From SZAS-103 sp964449135 (GTDB lineage: Bacteria; Pseudomonadota; Gammaproteobacteria; Xanthomonadales; Xanthomonadaceae), in NCBI GenBank assembly GCA_964449135.1, contig CAYUXZ010000005.1:15393-79392 (forward strand): a DNA stretch of 64,000 nt. Direction: 5' to 3'. Under the pieces are notes generated by a model. It saw only the letters and a program-made list of their open reading frames with translations. It did no database searches and was not told the DNA's origin. Positions 52,845 to 61,777 of the stretch are shown here, piece after piece. Position numbers and translations under genes: made by a program. Numbering within the stretch: the stretch's first letter is position 1; every line of letters begins with the position of its first letter.

Positions 52845-52865
52845 CTCGTGCTGAGCCTGTCGAAC
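52845..52865 (+). repeat. short dispersed intergenic repeat
   Basis: The sequence CTCGTGCTGAGCCTGTCGAAC belongs to a widely seen dispersed intergenic motif of high-GC proteobacteria. Confidence 0.45.
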
Positions 52866-52936
52866 CATAAGCGGATGGTTTTCCAGCAGCGTTCAGCCTG
52901 CTCGCAGCACAATGCGCCCCTGATTTGGAGTCACCG

Positions 52937-53599
52937 ATGATCCGCACTTTCCGCAGCATTTTTCTCGTCGTGGCGCTTTGCGTGGCCTCGCTCGCCCTCG
53001 CGGGCCCTCGCGAGGATTTCGCGAAATATACGCAGGGTCTGAAAGGCCTCGACGGCAAGTTCGAGCAGAAGGTATACGAGGCCAGCGGGCGCATGAAAGA
53101 GGATTCGACCGGCACCGTCGCGCTGTCCGCGCCGCGCCTGTTCCGCTGGGAGTACGTGAAGCCGAATCCGCAATTGATCGTCGCCGACGGCGATCACGTC
53201 TGGGTGTACGACCCGGACCTCGAACAGGTCACCGTGAAGAACCAGGGCGCCGAGGAATCGCAGAGTCCGCTCTACGTCCTCATCGATCCGACCGAACTCG
53301 ACCGGCGCTACGTGCTAGCCGACGGCGGCGAATCCGGCGGCATGAAATGGATGAGCCTGGCGCCGAAGAAGAAGGGCGATGAATCCGAGTTCAAGCTCGC
53401 GATGCTCGGCTTCGTAGGCAACGACCTCAAGCTCATGAAACTTACCGACAACCTCGGCCAGCGAACCGAGATCGCGTTCTCCGACTGGAAACGCAATCCC
53501 GCTTTCGCGAAAGGCATGTTCGCGTTCACACCGCCCAAGGGTGTGGATGTCGTCGGCGAAACGGGCAAGGGTGCGGAAGTCATGCCGCTGAAAAACTGA
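52937..53599 (+). CDS. lolA: outer-membrane lipoprotein carrier protein
   Basis: Periplasmic chaperone that shuttles lipoproteins from LolCDE to LolB. 220 residues. Start ATG at 52937 follows GGAG by 6 bases. The signal peptide ends ASLALAG, then the mature start PREDFAKYTQGLKGLDGKFEQ is typical; FRWEYVKPNPQLIVADGDHVWVYDPDLEQVTV is the conserved hydrophobic-cavity region. It follows ftsK, as in many gammaproteobacteria. Confidence 0.95.
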   Translation: MIRTFRSIFLVVALCVASLALAGPREDFAKYTQGLKGLDGKFEQKVYEASGRMKEDSTGTVALSAPRLFRWEYVKPNPQLIVADGDHVWVYDPDLEQVTVKNQGAEESQSPLYVLIDPTELDRRYVLADGGESGGMKWMSLAPKKKGDESEFKLAMLGFVGNDLKLMKLTDNLGQRTEIAFSDWKRNPAFAKGMFAFTPPKGVDVVGETGKGAEVMPLKN

Positions 53600-53649
53600 C
53601 CCGCGCAGCACGTCGCAGCGGGAGCGACGCACGCGGGTAGAATGACCGC

Positions 53650-55011
53650 GTGGCCAAACCCAAGTCCGCTCGTTCCGAACCGCTGTTCGCCGCGCCCGAA
53701 GCGCTCAAGCCGCTCGCGGAGCGCATGCGCCCGCGCACGCTCGGCGAGATGGTCGGTCAGCGCCGGCTCTTGGCCGAAAATGCGCCGGTGCGACGAGCGA
53801 TCGAGGCCGGCCACGTGCATTCGATGGTGCTCTGGGGTCCGCCGGGCTGCGGCAAGACCACGCTCGCGCTGCTGCTGGCGAAATATGCCGATGCGGAATT
53901 CGTCGCGATTTCGGCGGTGCTTTCCGGATTGCCAGAGGTGCGCGAAGTGCTGGCCGTGGCACAGGACCGTTTCGTGCAGGGGCGCCGCACCGTGCTGTTC
54001 GTGGACGAAGTGCACCGTTTCAACAAGGCGCAGCAGGACGCTTTCCTGCCGTACATCGAGCGCGGCTCGATCCTGTTCGTCGGCGCGACCACCGAGAATC
54101 CTTCGTTCGAGTTGAATTCCGCGCTGCTGTCGCGCTGCCGCGTACACGTGATGGAGGCGTTGTCGGTCGAGGACATCGCCGAGGCCTTGCGGCACGCGCT
54201 GGCGAATGCGGAACACGGACTTGGCGGACGCGGGCTCGTGGTCGCAGATGTGCAGCTCGAACTGATGGCGCGCGCCGCCGACGGCGATGTGCGCCGCGCA
54301 CTGACGCTGCTGGAGATCGCCGCCGAGCTCGCGGGCGAGGGTGGAGCCATCACCGACGCCACGCTCGAACAGGTGCTCGCCGACCGCACGCGCCGCTTCG
54401 ACAAGGGCGGCGAGCAGTTCTACGACCAGATCTCGGCGCTTCACAAGACCATCCGCAGCTCCAACCCGGATGCGGCGCTGTACTGGTTCGCGCGGATGCT
54501 CGATGGCGGTTGCGATCCGATCTATCTCGCGCGCCGTCTCACGCGCATGGCGGTCGAGGACATCGGCCTCGCCGATCCGCGCGCTTTGCAGATGGCGACG
54601 GAAGCCTGGGACGCATACGACCGGCTCGGCACGCCCGAGGGCGAACTCGCGCTCGCGCAGCTCGTGATCTACCTCGCGAGCACCGCGAAATCCAACGCCG
54701 CCTACCTGGCCTTCGGCACCGCGCAGGAAGATGTGCGCGAGCACGGCAGCGCCGACGTGCCGATGCACCTGCGTAATGCGCCGACGAAGCTGATGAGGTC
54801 GTTGGGTTACTCGAAGGGATACCAGTACGATCACGATGCCGAGGGCGGCATCGCGTTGGACCAGACCGGATTCCCCGATGCGCTCGGCGAACGCGTGTAT
54901 TACGAACCGGTCGGGCGCGGCATGGAGATCAAGCTCAAGGAGAAGCTCGACGCGCTGCGCGCCGCACGCGAAGCGGCGAGTTCGGGAACGAAGAAATCGG
55001 ACCAGCACTAG
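53650..55011 (+). CDS. rarA: replication-associated recombination protein A
   Basis: 453-residue AAA+ clamp-loader-like protein (RarA/MgsA/WHIP) acting at stalled forks. GTG start. Walker A GPPGCGKTTLA, Walker B LFVDEVHRFNK, and SSB/tetramerisation C-terminal part with GGCDPIYLARRLTRMAVEDIGLADP. The ftsK-lolA-rarA order is common in gammaproteobacteria (with serS nearby in E. coli). Confidence 0.96.
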   Translation: MAKPKSARSEPLFAAPEALKPLAERMRPRTLGEMVGQRRLLAENAPVRRAIEAGHVHSMVLWGPPGCGKTTLALLLAKYADAEFVAISAVLSGLPEVREVLAVAQDRFVQGRRTVLFVDEVHRFNKAQQDAFLPYIERGSILFVGATTENPSFELNSALLSRCRVHVMEALSVEDIAEALRHALANAEHGLGGRGLVVADVQLELMARAADGDVRRALTLLEIAAELAGEGGAITDATLEQVLADRTRRFDKGGEQFYDQISALHKTIRSSNPDAALYWFARMLDGGCDPIYLARRLTRMAVEDIGLADPRALQMATEAWDAYDRLGTPEGELALAQLVIYLASTAKSNAAYLAFGTAQEDVREHGSADVPMHLRNAPTKLMRSLGYSKGYQYDHDAEGGIALDQTGFPDALGERVYYEPVGRGMEIKLKEKLDALRAAREAASSGTKKSDQH

Positions 55012-55021
55012 GCCGAAGCCC

Positions 55022-55495
55022 ATGACCCTCGAACAACTCGCATATCTTGCGCAAATCGTCGGCACGGTCGGCGTGATCGTGTCCCTGGTCTTCGTCGGCT
55101 TGCAGGTGCGGCAGAACACGGCCGTGTTGCAGCGAAGCGAGCACAACTCGACGATGGAGCAGTGGACGGTGATCCGTCAGGCGATCGCGCGGGACCGCGA
55201 CATCGCCGAGTTGATGACGGCCGGTCTCGGCGGCGAACGCGGGCTCGACGCCGCCGACCAGCTGCGGCTGGAACAGATGCTGCAGGAATACGCGTGGGCG
55301 TCCTTCCACATCTGGGATCGGACGCAACGCGGCGTGTTCCCGCAGGGAACCTTCGAGCTCACGGGCGGAGTCGCCCTGTGCGGCCTGCTGCGGACGTCGC
55401 GCGGCGGGGCATGGTGGCAACGCGCCAGGCACGAAGGATTCATCCCCGGATTCGTCGCCGATGTTGACGCGATGCTGGCCAAGGGCGGGAAGTAA
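55022..55495 (+). CDS. hypothetical membrane-anchored protein
   Basis: A 157-residue protein. Residues about 5-28 (LAYLAQIVGTVGVIVSLVFVGLQV) form one transmembrane helix, followed by the RQNTAVLQRSEHNST segment and a helical soluble domain. Such proteins, of unknown role, are frequent in proteobacteria and often called DUF6082-like; I am not sure of the family. It starts ten bases after rarA. Confidence 0.7.
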   Translation: MTLEQLAYLAQIVGTVGVIVSLVFVGLQVRQNTAVLQRSEHNSTMEQWTVIRQAIARDRDIAELMTAGLGGERGLDAADQLRLEQMLQEYAWASFHIWDRTQRGVFPQGTFELTGGVALCGLLRTSRGGAWWQRARHEGFIPGFVADVDAMLAKGGK

Positions 55496-55539
55496 TCGTC
55501 TGATTCCGCGAAGGACGGTTTCCGCGATGCCCTGAACCT

Positions 55540-55866
55540 TCAACATGCCGCGCCCAGCGCGCCGAACTCGATGGCCGTGCGCGAGTAGAAGACCCTGACA
55601 TTTTCCTCGCGCAGCCGCGCGAGCATCGCGTCGGCCTCTTCTGCCGACAGCAGGAATTCGACGACGACCGGCAGGTCCGCCGCAAGTTCGTAGAAGTGCT
55701 GTTCATGCAGATGTCCCTGGCGACCGTAGCCGGCGATGGCGCGGAATGCCGAACCGCCGTGCACCCCGTTCTTCTTCGCGTTCTCCAGCAGCCACTCGTA
55801 CTGCAGGATGCCGTGCAGCTTGTGGTTCTCGTGCATGTAGAAACGCAGGGCGACTTGCTGGCTCAT
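55540..55866 (-). CDS. DUF190 domain protein
   Basis: 108-residue protein with the DUF190 pattern ALRFYMHENHKLHG and GGSAFRAIAGYGRQGHLH. DUF190 proteins are commonly found next to fluoride channel genes, and here its start overlaps the crcB stop (ATGA). It lacks known catalytic residues and may help CrcB or bind nucleotides (its fold is PII-like). Confidence 0.9.
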   Translation of the reverse strand: MSQQVALRFYMHENHKLHGILQYEWLLENAKKNGVHGGSAFRAIAGYGRQGHLHEQHFYELAADLPVVVEFLLSAEEADAMLARLREENVRVFYSRTAIEFGALGAAC

Positions 55867-56270
55867 GGCACTGCCTTCGCGACGAGGAAACGTACGATCA
55901 GGATACCCAGCGTGGTCATTGCAAGCGAGCCGACGACGTGCGCGCCGATGATGCCGATCGACCAGCCGACCTCGCGGCGCATCAGCAAGGTCACGGTCTC
56001 GGCCGAGAACGTGGAGAAGGTCGTCAGGCCGCCGAGGAAACCGGTGATCGCCGCCAGCCGCAGCGCGGGCGGCACCGCCGCATTCAAGGCGGTGTATTCC
56101 ATGATCATGCCGATCAGCAGGCCGCCGATCAGGTTCGCGGCCAGCGTACCCAGCGGAACCGTCGGGAAGACCGGGTTCAGCCAGATGCCGAGGTGCCAGC
56201 GCAGCAGCGCACCGAGCGCGGCGCCGATGGAAATGCCGATCCAGCCGGAGAGAAATCCCGAGAACACCAT
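55863..56270 (-). CDS. crcB: fluoride channel CrcB/FluC
   Basis: A 135-residue membrane protein with four hydrophobic segments that lets fluoride out as a dual-topology dimer. The conserved GGLTTFSTFSAE and early GALLRWHLG segments are present. It is between the MFS gene and DUF190 on the same strand, 14 bases from the former. No clear fluoride riboswitch precedes the operon. Confidence 0.93.
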   Translation of the reverse strand: MVFSGFLSGWIGISIGAALGALLRWHLGIWLNPVFPTVPLGTLAANLIGGLLIGMIMEYTALNAAVPPALRLAAITGFLGGLTTFSTFSAETVTLLMRREVGWSIGIIGAHVVGSLAMTTLGILIVRFLVAKAVP

Positions 56271-56284
56271 GTTGCCTCCAGGTC

Positions 56285-57496
56285 TTAGGCGAACTCCGCG
56301 CGCGGCGCGCGCAGCAGCGCGATCGCGGCGAGCGTCGTGACCGTCGCCATCGCCGCGCCGGCGAGGAAGGTGTCGTGCGGGCCGCCGTGCGTCCACAGCG
56401 CGCCGGCGATCACGCTCGCGACCAGCAGCAGCACGCCGCGGACGAGGTTCATCGCGCCGAACGCGCTGCCGCGCAGGTCTTCGGGCGCAAAGTCGGCGAC
56501 AAACGCCGCGAGCACGCCTTCGGTCAGGCCCATGTGCAGGCCCCACGTCGCGATTCCCACAAACACCGCGACGACGCTGCCGCCGAACGCGAGTAACAGA
56601 TCCGCGCCGACCATCACGAGGCATCCGATCACCAGCAGGCCCAGCCTCGGCATCCGATCCGACAGTACTCCCGCGGGCCAGGCGCTGAACATGTACACCC
56701 CGCTCATCACCACCAGCGCGAGCGGTGCATACGCCTCGTCGAGACCGGAAACCTGTACGCGCAGAACGAGGAAGGCCTCGGAAAACCGCATGAGGGTGAA
56801 TAGCGCGACCACGAACAGCAGCTTCCAGAATCGTGCGGGAAATCGTTTCCATTCCCGCAGCATCAGCGGATTCGCGGGTTTCCTGCCCGCGGCGAGACGC
56901 TGCTCCGGCTCGCGCACCCACACCGCGAGGATGCCGAGCGCGATGAATGCGGGCAGCACCGCGATCCACAGAACGCGACGCAGGTCGTCGCTCCAGAGCA
57001 GCATGAAGGCGATCGCGATGCCCGGGCCGATGAAGGCGCCGACCGTGTCCAGCGACTGGCGCAGTCCGTACGCCGCCCCGCGTTGCTCGGGCGCGGTCAC
57101 GTCCGCGACGTAGGCGTCGCGCGGCGCGCCGCGGATGCCCTTGCCGACGCGGTCTATGATGCGCGCTGTGAACACCGTGCCCGCCGTCGCGGCGAGCGGG
57201 AACATCGGCTTGGTCAACGCGGCGAGTCCGTAGCCTAGCAGCATCAGCGGCTTGCGCTTGCCGGCCCAGTCCGAAATCGCGCCCGAGAACAGCTTGACGA
57301 TCGAAGCGGTCGCTTCGGCCAGGCCCTCGATCCAGCCGAGCAGGGCCGCGCTCACACCCAGCGTGCCGGTGACGAACACGGGCAGCAGGCCGTGGATCAT
57401 CTCGGACGAAACGTCCATGAACAGACTGACCATGCCCAGCGCCCAGATGCTGCCGGGCAGGGCTTTCCACCTGCGGGTCGATTGAGTCGAATCCAT
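56285..57496 (-). CDS. MFS transporter
   Basis: A 403-residue, twelve-helix permease. The start at 57496 (MDSTQSTRRWKALPGSIWAL) gives the usual short N terminus. DWAGKRKPLMLLGY and GLRQSLDTVGAFIGPG are MFS-type loop motifs, with a second RMPRLGLLVIG block in the middle. It leads an operon with crcB and DUF190, and is divergent from the type III PKS operon. The substrate is not predictable. Confidence 0.9.
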   Translation of the reverse strand: MDSTQSTRRWKALPGSIWALGMVSLFMDVSSEMIHGLLPVFVTGTLGVSAALLGWIEGLAEATASIVKLFSGAISDWAGKRKPLMLLGYGLAALTKPMFPLAATAGTVFTARIIDRVGKGIRGAPRDAYVADVTAPEQRGAAYGLRQSLDTVGAFIGPGIAIAFMLLWSDDLRRVLWIAVLPAFIALGILAVWVREPEQRLAAGRKPANPLMLREWKRFPARFWKLLFVVALFTLMRFSEAFLVLRVQVSGLDEAYAPLALVVMSGVYMFSAWPAGVLSDRMPRLGLLVIGCLVMVGADLLLAFGGSVVAVFVGIATWGLHMGLTEGVLAAFVADFAPEDLRGSAFGAMNLVRGVLLLVASVIAGALWTHGGPHDTFLAGAAMATVTTLAAIALLRAPRAEFA

Positions 57497-57592
57497 GGCT
57501 TCGTTTGCGATTGGGCCCGCGCATCTTAACCGCACCCAACGCGAACACGCCGTTTTAATACCCGACCGCTGTAAAGTTCCGGATCGCTTCCG

Positions 57593-58669
57593 ATGCCTGG
57601 AAACTCCATGGACCTGATCGGACTGGGAACCGCGACTCCGGACCGGCGCTACACCAAGGCCGATTGCTGGGAGGCCTTCAAGGTCTCGCCGTGGTTCGAG
57701 CGGCTCGACCGCAAGGCGCGCGCGATCGCCGAGCTCGTGCTCGCGCGCGACAACGGCATCGAATCGCGCTGGCTCGCGGTCGAAGACCTGCAGCACGCGT
57801 TCGCGATCGACCCCGACAACTGCCATGCGCGTTTCGCGGCGACCGCGCCGAAGCTCGCCACGCGCGCGGCCGGGCAGGCGCTGCGGGATGCGGGACTGCG
57901 CGCGGACGAAATCGACGGCGTGATCGTCAGCACTTGCACCGGTTACCTCTGTCCGGGCCTGAGCAGCTACCTCACCGAGGCGCTGGGGTTGCGCGCGGAC
58001 GCGCAGGCCTTCGATCTGGTCGGACAGGGCTGCGGCGCGGCGTTGCCGAACTGGCGCACCGCGAACGCGCTGCTCAAGTCCGGCAGCTGCAGGCACGTGC
58101 TGTCCGTCTGCGTGGAAGTCAGCAGCGCGGCGATGTACCTCGACAACGACCCGGGCGTGCTGATCAGCGCCTGCCTGTTCGGCGACGGCGCAGGCGCCGC
58201 GGTCCTTTCGACGAAACCCCAGGATGGCCGGCGCCGCGTCGAATGGAAGGCCGCGTCGTCGTTCACCGATCCGTCCGAGCGCGAGGCGCTGCGCTTCGAA
58301 TCGCGCAACGGCCTGTTGCGCAACATCCTCACGCGCGCGGTGCCCAGGCTCGCCGCGGACTATGCGCAGCGGGTGCTGCACAGCGTGCTCGCCGAGCAGG
58401 GCCTGAAGCAGTCCGACATCGGCGGCTGGATCTGGCACGCCGGCGGCCGCGACGTGATGCTCGCAGTCCGCGAAAAACTCGGCCTGCGCGAACACGACCT
58501 GCGCTACAGCGCCGCGATGCTGCGCGAATACGGCAACCTCAGCAGTGCCTTCGTGTATTTCGCGCTGCAGGCGGCCCTGGCCGACAAGGCGCCGGGCGGA
58601 CGTTGGTGGATGGCCTCGTTCGGCGCGGGATTTTCCAGCCACGGTGCGCTGCTGGAAGTGGCCGCATGA
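57593..58669 (+). CDS. type III polyketide synthase
   Basis: A 358-residue chalcone-synthase-type enzyme. The catalytic triad is C147 (LVGQGCGAALPN), H282 (WIWHAGGRDVM) and N315 (REYGNLSSAF). The TCTGYLCPGLSS and GVLISACLFGDGAGAAV stretches are family signatures. A second start (ATG at 57608, after GGAAA) is also possible. Bacterial enzymes of this sort make alkylresorcinols, alkylpyrones or naphthols from acyl or malonyl starters; the next two genes (methyltransferase, flavoprotein) suggest a tailored phenolic lipid. Its start region is divergent from the MFS gene. Confidence 0.93.
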   Translation: MPGNSMDLIGLGTATPDRRYTKADCWEAFKVSPWFERLDRKARAIAELVLARDNGIESRWLAVEDLQHAFAIDPDNCHARFAATAPKLATRAAGQALRDAGLRADEIDGVIVSTCTGYLCPGLSSYLTEALGLRADAQAFDLVGQGCGAALPNWRTANALLKSGSCRHVLSVCVEVSSAAMYLDNDPGVLISACLFGDGAGAAVLSTKPQDGRRRVEWKAASSFTDPSEREALRFESRNGLLRNILTRAVPRLAADYAQRVLHSVLAEQGLKQSDIGGWIWHAGGRDVMLAVREKLGLREHDLRYSAAMLREYGNLSSAFVYFALQAALADKAPGGRWWMASFGAGFSSHGALLEVAA

Positions 58670-59370
58670 GCCTCCCGCGACGCGTCGAACCCGAATTGCT
58701 CGATTCGCTGCCGGCGGACGATCCGCGCGCGATCGGTTCTCGCAACGACCTGAAGCGCATCAACCGGATCATGGGCACCTGCGGCCTGATCGCGCGCGCG
58801 CTCGACCCGCTCGTGCGCGCATCGAACTCGCCGCGCATCGTCGAGCTCGGCGCCGGCGACGGTTCGCTGATGCTGCGGATCGCGAAGCTGCGCGCGCGGC
58901 GTTGGCCCAAGGTGCAAGTCGGATTGCTGGACATGCAGCCCGTCGTGCGCGCGGAAACCCTGACCGGATTCGGCGAGCTCGGCTGGGACGCGCGCATCGT
59001 GCGAGCCGATGTCTTCGATTGGTTCGCGAAGAACGACGGCGGTGAAGGCGCGATCGTCGTCGCCAACCTGTTCGTGCACCACTTCGATGGCGATCGCCTG
59101 CAGGCGTTGCTGGGCGGCATCGCATCGCGCGCGGGCGCCTTCGTCTGCTGCGAGCCGCGCCGCAACCGATTCGCCTACGGCAGCAGCGCGATGATGTGGG
59201 CGATCGGATGCAACCGCGTGACCGTGCACGACGGGATGCTCAGCGTGCGCGCGGGTTTCAATGGCGAGGACCTGTCCGCCGCGTGGCCGCTGGATGGCGC
59301 GTGGAACCTGCGCGAGGAACGCGTGGGCCCGTTCGTGCATCGCTTCGTTGCGGTGCGCAAAGGCATCTGA
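58666..59370 (+). CDS. class I SAM-dependent methyltransferase of the PKS operon
   Basis: A 234-residue protein with motif I IVELGAGDGSLMLRIAKLRA and motif II-like VRADVFDWFA, then VVANLFVHHFDGDRL. It overlaps the polyketide synthase stop (ATGA), so it is translationally coupled. It probably methylates the polyketide product; unlike SrsB of Streptomyces it is a soluble class I enzyme, not an ICMT-like membrane protein. Confidence 0.87.
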   Translation: MSLPRRVEPELLDSLPADDPRAIGSRNDLKRINRIMGTCGLIARALDPLVRASNSPRIVELGAGDGSLMLRIAKLRARRWPKVQVGLLDMQPVVRAETLTGFGELGWDARIVRADVFDWFAKNDGGEGAIVVANLFVHHFDGDRLQALLGGIASRAGAFVCCEPRRNRFAYGSSAMMWAIGCNRVTVHDGMLSVRAGFNGEDLSAAWPLDGAWNLREERVGPFVHRFVAVRKGI

Positions 59371-59373
59371 ACC

Positions 59374-60576
59374 ATGCGACCGGACTTCGACGCGATCATC
59401 GTTGGCGGTGGCCCCGCGGGTTCGACCGCCGCGATCCGTCTTGCGCAGGCCGGCTGGTCGGTCGCGCTGCTCGAACGCCAGAGCTTTCCGCGCCGCAAGG
59501 TCTGCGGCGAATGCATCGCCGCGACCAACCTGCCGTTGCTGCATGCGCTCGGCGTCGGATCGGAATTCGATGCGCTTGCGGGATCCGAATTGCGCCAGGC
59601 GGGATTGTTCGCAGGCGATGCCTCGCTGATCGCGCCGCTGCCCGCGCACCCGTCGCCTCACGCCTGGGGCAGGGCGCTCGGCCGCGAACACCTGGATACC
59701 CTGCTGATCGACCGCGCCTGCACGGTCGGAGCGACGGTCCTGCAACCCTGTGCGGTGCGGCGCATCTCGCGCGACGAAGACATGCATGTCTGCGAAGCCG
59801 TCGATCCCGACGGCGACGCGATCCGTCTGCGCGCACCGGTGCTGATCGCCGCGCACGGCTCCTGGGAACCGGACCCTGCGCTGGTCGATCGGCATCGTCC
59901 ACAGCGGGCGTCCGACTTGTTCGCATTCAAGGCGAACTACGTCAACGCGCGGCTCGCGCAAGGCGTGTTGCCCGTGCTCGCATTCCCCGGCGGTTACGGC
60001 GGCATCGTGCTCGGCGATCACGGCCGCACCACGCTCGCGTTCTGCATCCGCCGCGACGCATTGCGCAAGGCCCGCGATCGGTTCGGATCGCGCAAGGCAG
60101 CGCATGCCGCACTGGAGCACGTGATGGCGAGCTGTCATGGCGTGCGTGAAGTCCTGGCTTGCGCGGCGCTCGAAGAGGATTGGCTCACAGTGGGTCCAAT
60201 CCGCCCGGGCATCCGCGCGCCGTATCGCGGCGACGGCGTCTTCGCGGTCGGCAATGTCGCCGGCGAAGCGCATCCCATTCTCGGCGAAGGCATCAGCATG
60301 GCGATCCAGTCGGCGTGGCTGCTCGCGGACCGGTTGATCGCGCGGCGCGATGTCCGCAGCGATCCGGGTGCGCGCGATCGTGCGGGTCGCGACTATGCGC
60401 GCGCGTGGCGTCGCAGCTTCACGACCCGTATCCGCCTCGCCGCGGTGTTCGCGCACCTGGCGATGCGCCCGGACGCCTCGATCGCGTTGCTGCCGCTGCT
60501 GCGGCGCTGGCCGGGGCTGATCACCGCGGGGGCGCGCGCCGGCGGCAAGGTACGGCAGGTCGTCGCGTTTGCGTGA
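59374..60576 (+). CDS. FAD-dependent oxidoreductase (geranylgeranyl-reductase/monooxygenase family) of the PKS operon
   Basis: A 400-residue flavoprotein: FAD motif GGGPAG (11-16), KVCGECIAATNLPLL substrate-side segment typical of the GGR/PHBH-like family, and second FAD motif in VFAVGNVAGEAHPILGEGISMAIQSA. It starts three bases after the methyltransferase. In phenolic-lipid operons (srsABC in Streptomyces griseus) a flavoprotein hydroxylates the resorcinol ring; a similar tailoring step is inferred here. Confidence 0.88.
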   Translation: MRPDFDAIIVGGGPAGSTAAIRLAQAGWSVALLERQSFPRRKVCGECIAATNLPLLHALGVGSEFDALAGSELRQAGLFAGDASLIAPLPAHPSPHAWGRALGREHLDTLLIDRACTVGATVLQPCAVRRISRDEDMHVCEAVDPDGDAIRLRAPVLIAAHGSWEPDPALVDRHRPQRASDLFAFKANYVNARLAQGVLPVLAFPGGYGGIVLGDHGRTTLAFCIRRDALRKARDRFGSRKAAHAALEHVMASCHGVREVLACAALEEDWLTVGPIRPGIRAPYRGDGVFAVGNVAGEAHPILGEGISMAIQSAWLLADRLIARRDVRSDPGARDRAGRDYARAWRRSFTTRIRLAAVFAHLAMRPDASIALLPLLRRWPGLITAGARAGGKVRQVVAFA

Positions 60577-60604
60577 GACCTCGTGCGCGCCGCATCATGC
60601 GCGC

Positions 60605-61696
60605 ATGAACGCACAGCGGGTCCTTGCAACCAATGGAATCGCCACCGCGCTGCTCGCGGCGGCGCTGTTCGGCGCGAGCACGCCGCTCGCGAAGGAATTG
60701 CTGCGCGATGTCTCGCCGATCATGCTCGCCGGCCTGCTGTACGCAGGCTCCGGGATCGGCCTGGGCCTGTGGCTCGCGATCCGTCGCGCCAGCGGGCATG
60801 CGCACGACGAGGCCCCGCTCACGCGCCGCGACGCGCCTTGGCTCGCCGGCGCCGTGGTCAGCGGCGGCGCGCTCGGTCCGGCGCTGTTGATGCTCGGCCT
60901 CGCGCACACGCCCGCGTCCACCGCTTCGCTGCTGCTGAACCTCGAAGGCGTGTTCACCGCCGCGCTCGCCTGGATCGCGTTCCGCGAAAACGTCGATCGC
61001 CGGATTTTCCTCGGCATGTGCGCGATCGTCGCGGGCGGCGCAGTGCTGTCGTGGACGCAGCGGCCGACCGGCGTGCCCTGGGGCGCACTCGCGATCGCGG
61101 GCGCCTGCGCGTGCTGGGCGATCGACAACAATCTCACTCGCGCCGTCTCGGGCGGCGATCCGGTGCGGATCGCGACGATCAAGGGCGGCGTTGCGGGGCT
61201 CGTCAACATCGCGATCGCGACCGCGATGGGGAATGCGCTGCCGGCGGGATCGCTGCTGGCCGCCGCCGCGGCGATCGGCCTTGCAGGTTACGGGATCAGT
61301 CTCGTGCTGTACGTTCTTTCGCTGCGGCATCTGGGTGCAGCTCGCACCGGCGCCTATTTCGCGACTGCGCCCTTCGTCGGCGCGACGCTGTCGTTGCTGT
61401 TGCTGCGCGAGACGCCGGGTCTTGCCTTCTGGATCGCGGGAGCGCTGATGGCCATCGGCGTCTGGCTGCACGTCAGCGAGCGGCACGAACACCAGCACAC
61501 GCACGAACGCCTGGAGCACGAGCACCGCCATGTGCACGACGAACACCACCAGCACGCGCACGATTTCCCCTGGGACGGCACCGAACCACACAGCCATCCG
61601 CACGTGCACGAACCGATGACGCACACGCATCCGCACTATCCGGACCTGCATCACCGGCACGGTCACCCCGATGACGTCGTCGATCCGAGGCAATGA
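60605..61696 (+). CDS. EamA/DMT-family transporter with histidine-rich C-terminal tail
   Basis: A 363-residue protein with ten transmembrane helices in two EamA repeats (NGIATALLAAALFGASTPLAK start; second repeat AIAGACACWAIDNNLTRAVS). The helices end near residue 297. The last 65-70 residues are a tail with about 24 histidines in alternating HxH patterns (HEHQHTH, HEHRHVH, HSHPHVH), probably a cytoplasmic metal-binding region for zinc, nickel or cobalt. EamA proteins usually export small molecules, so a metal-sensing or metal-storing role of the tail is inference. Confidence 0.9.
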   Translation: MNAQRVLATNGIATALLAAALFGASTPLAKELLRDVSPIMLAGLLYAGSGIGLGLWLAIRRASGHAHDEAPLTRRDAPWLAGAVVSGGALGPALLMLGLAHTPASTASLLLNLEGVFTAALAWIAFRENVDRRIFLGMCAIVAGGAVLSWTQRPTGVPWGALAIAGACACWAIDNNLTRAVSGGDPVRIATIKGGVAGLVNIAIATAMGNALPAGSLLAAAAAIGLAGYGISLVLYVLSLRHLGAARTGAYFATAPFVGATLSLLLLRETPGLAFWIAGALMAIGVWLHVSERHEHQHTHERLEHEHRHVHDEHHQHAHDFPWDGTEPHSHPHVHEPMTHTHPHYPDLHHRHGHPDDVVDPRQ

Positions 61697-61777
61697 CGGA
61701 TAACCAACTGCCGTGAATACCCGCGTGAAGGCCAAGGGCGATTGCAGGCCGCGGCTCTGCACCACGGAAATCCAGTC

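Noticed and set aside
50355..52868. 837-residue antisense open frame opposite ftsK
   Set aside because: It is a shadow frame with Arg/Ala/Asp-rich sequence, and ftsK is certain.
57497..57592. Fluoride riboswitch before the MFS-crcB operon
   Set aside because: I could not trace the conserved crcB-motif pseudoknot in this 96-base gap.
57497..58642. N-terminal extension of the MFS gene to 785 residues
   Set aside because: The extra sequence is antisense to the polyketide synthase. The MFS start at 57496 gives a normal length.
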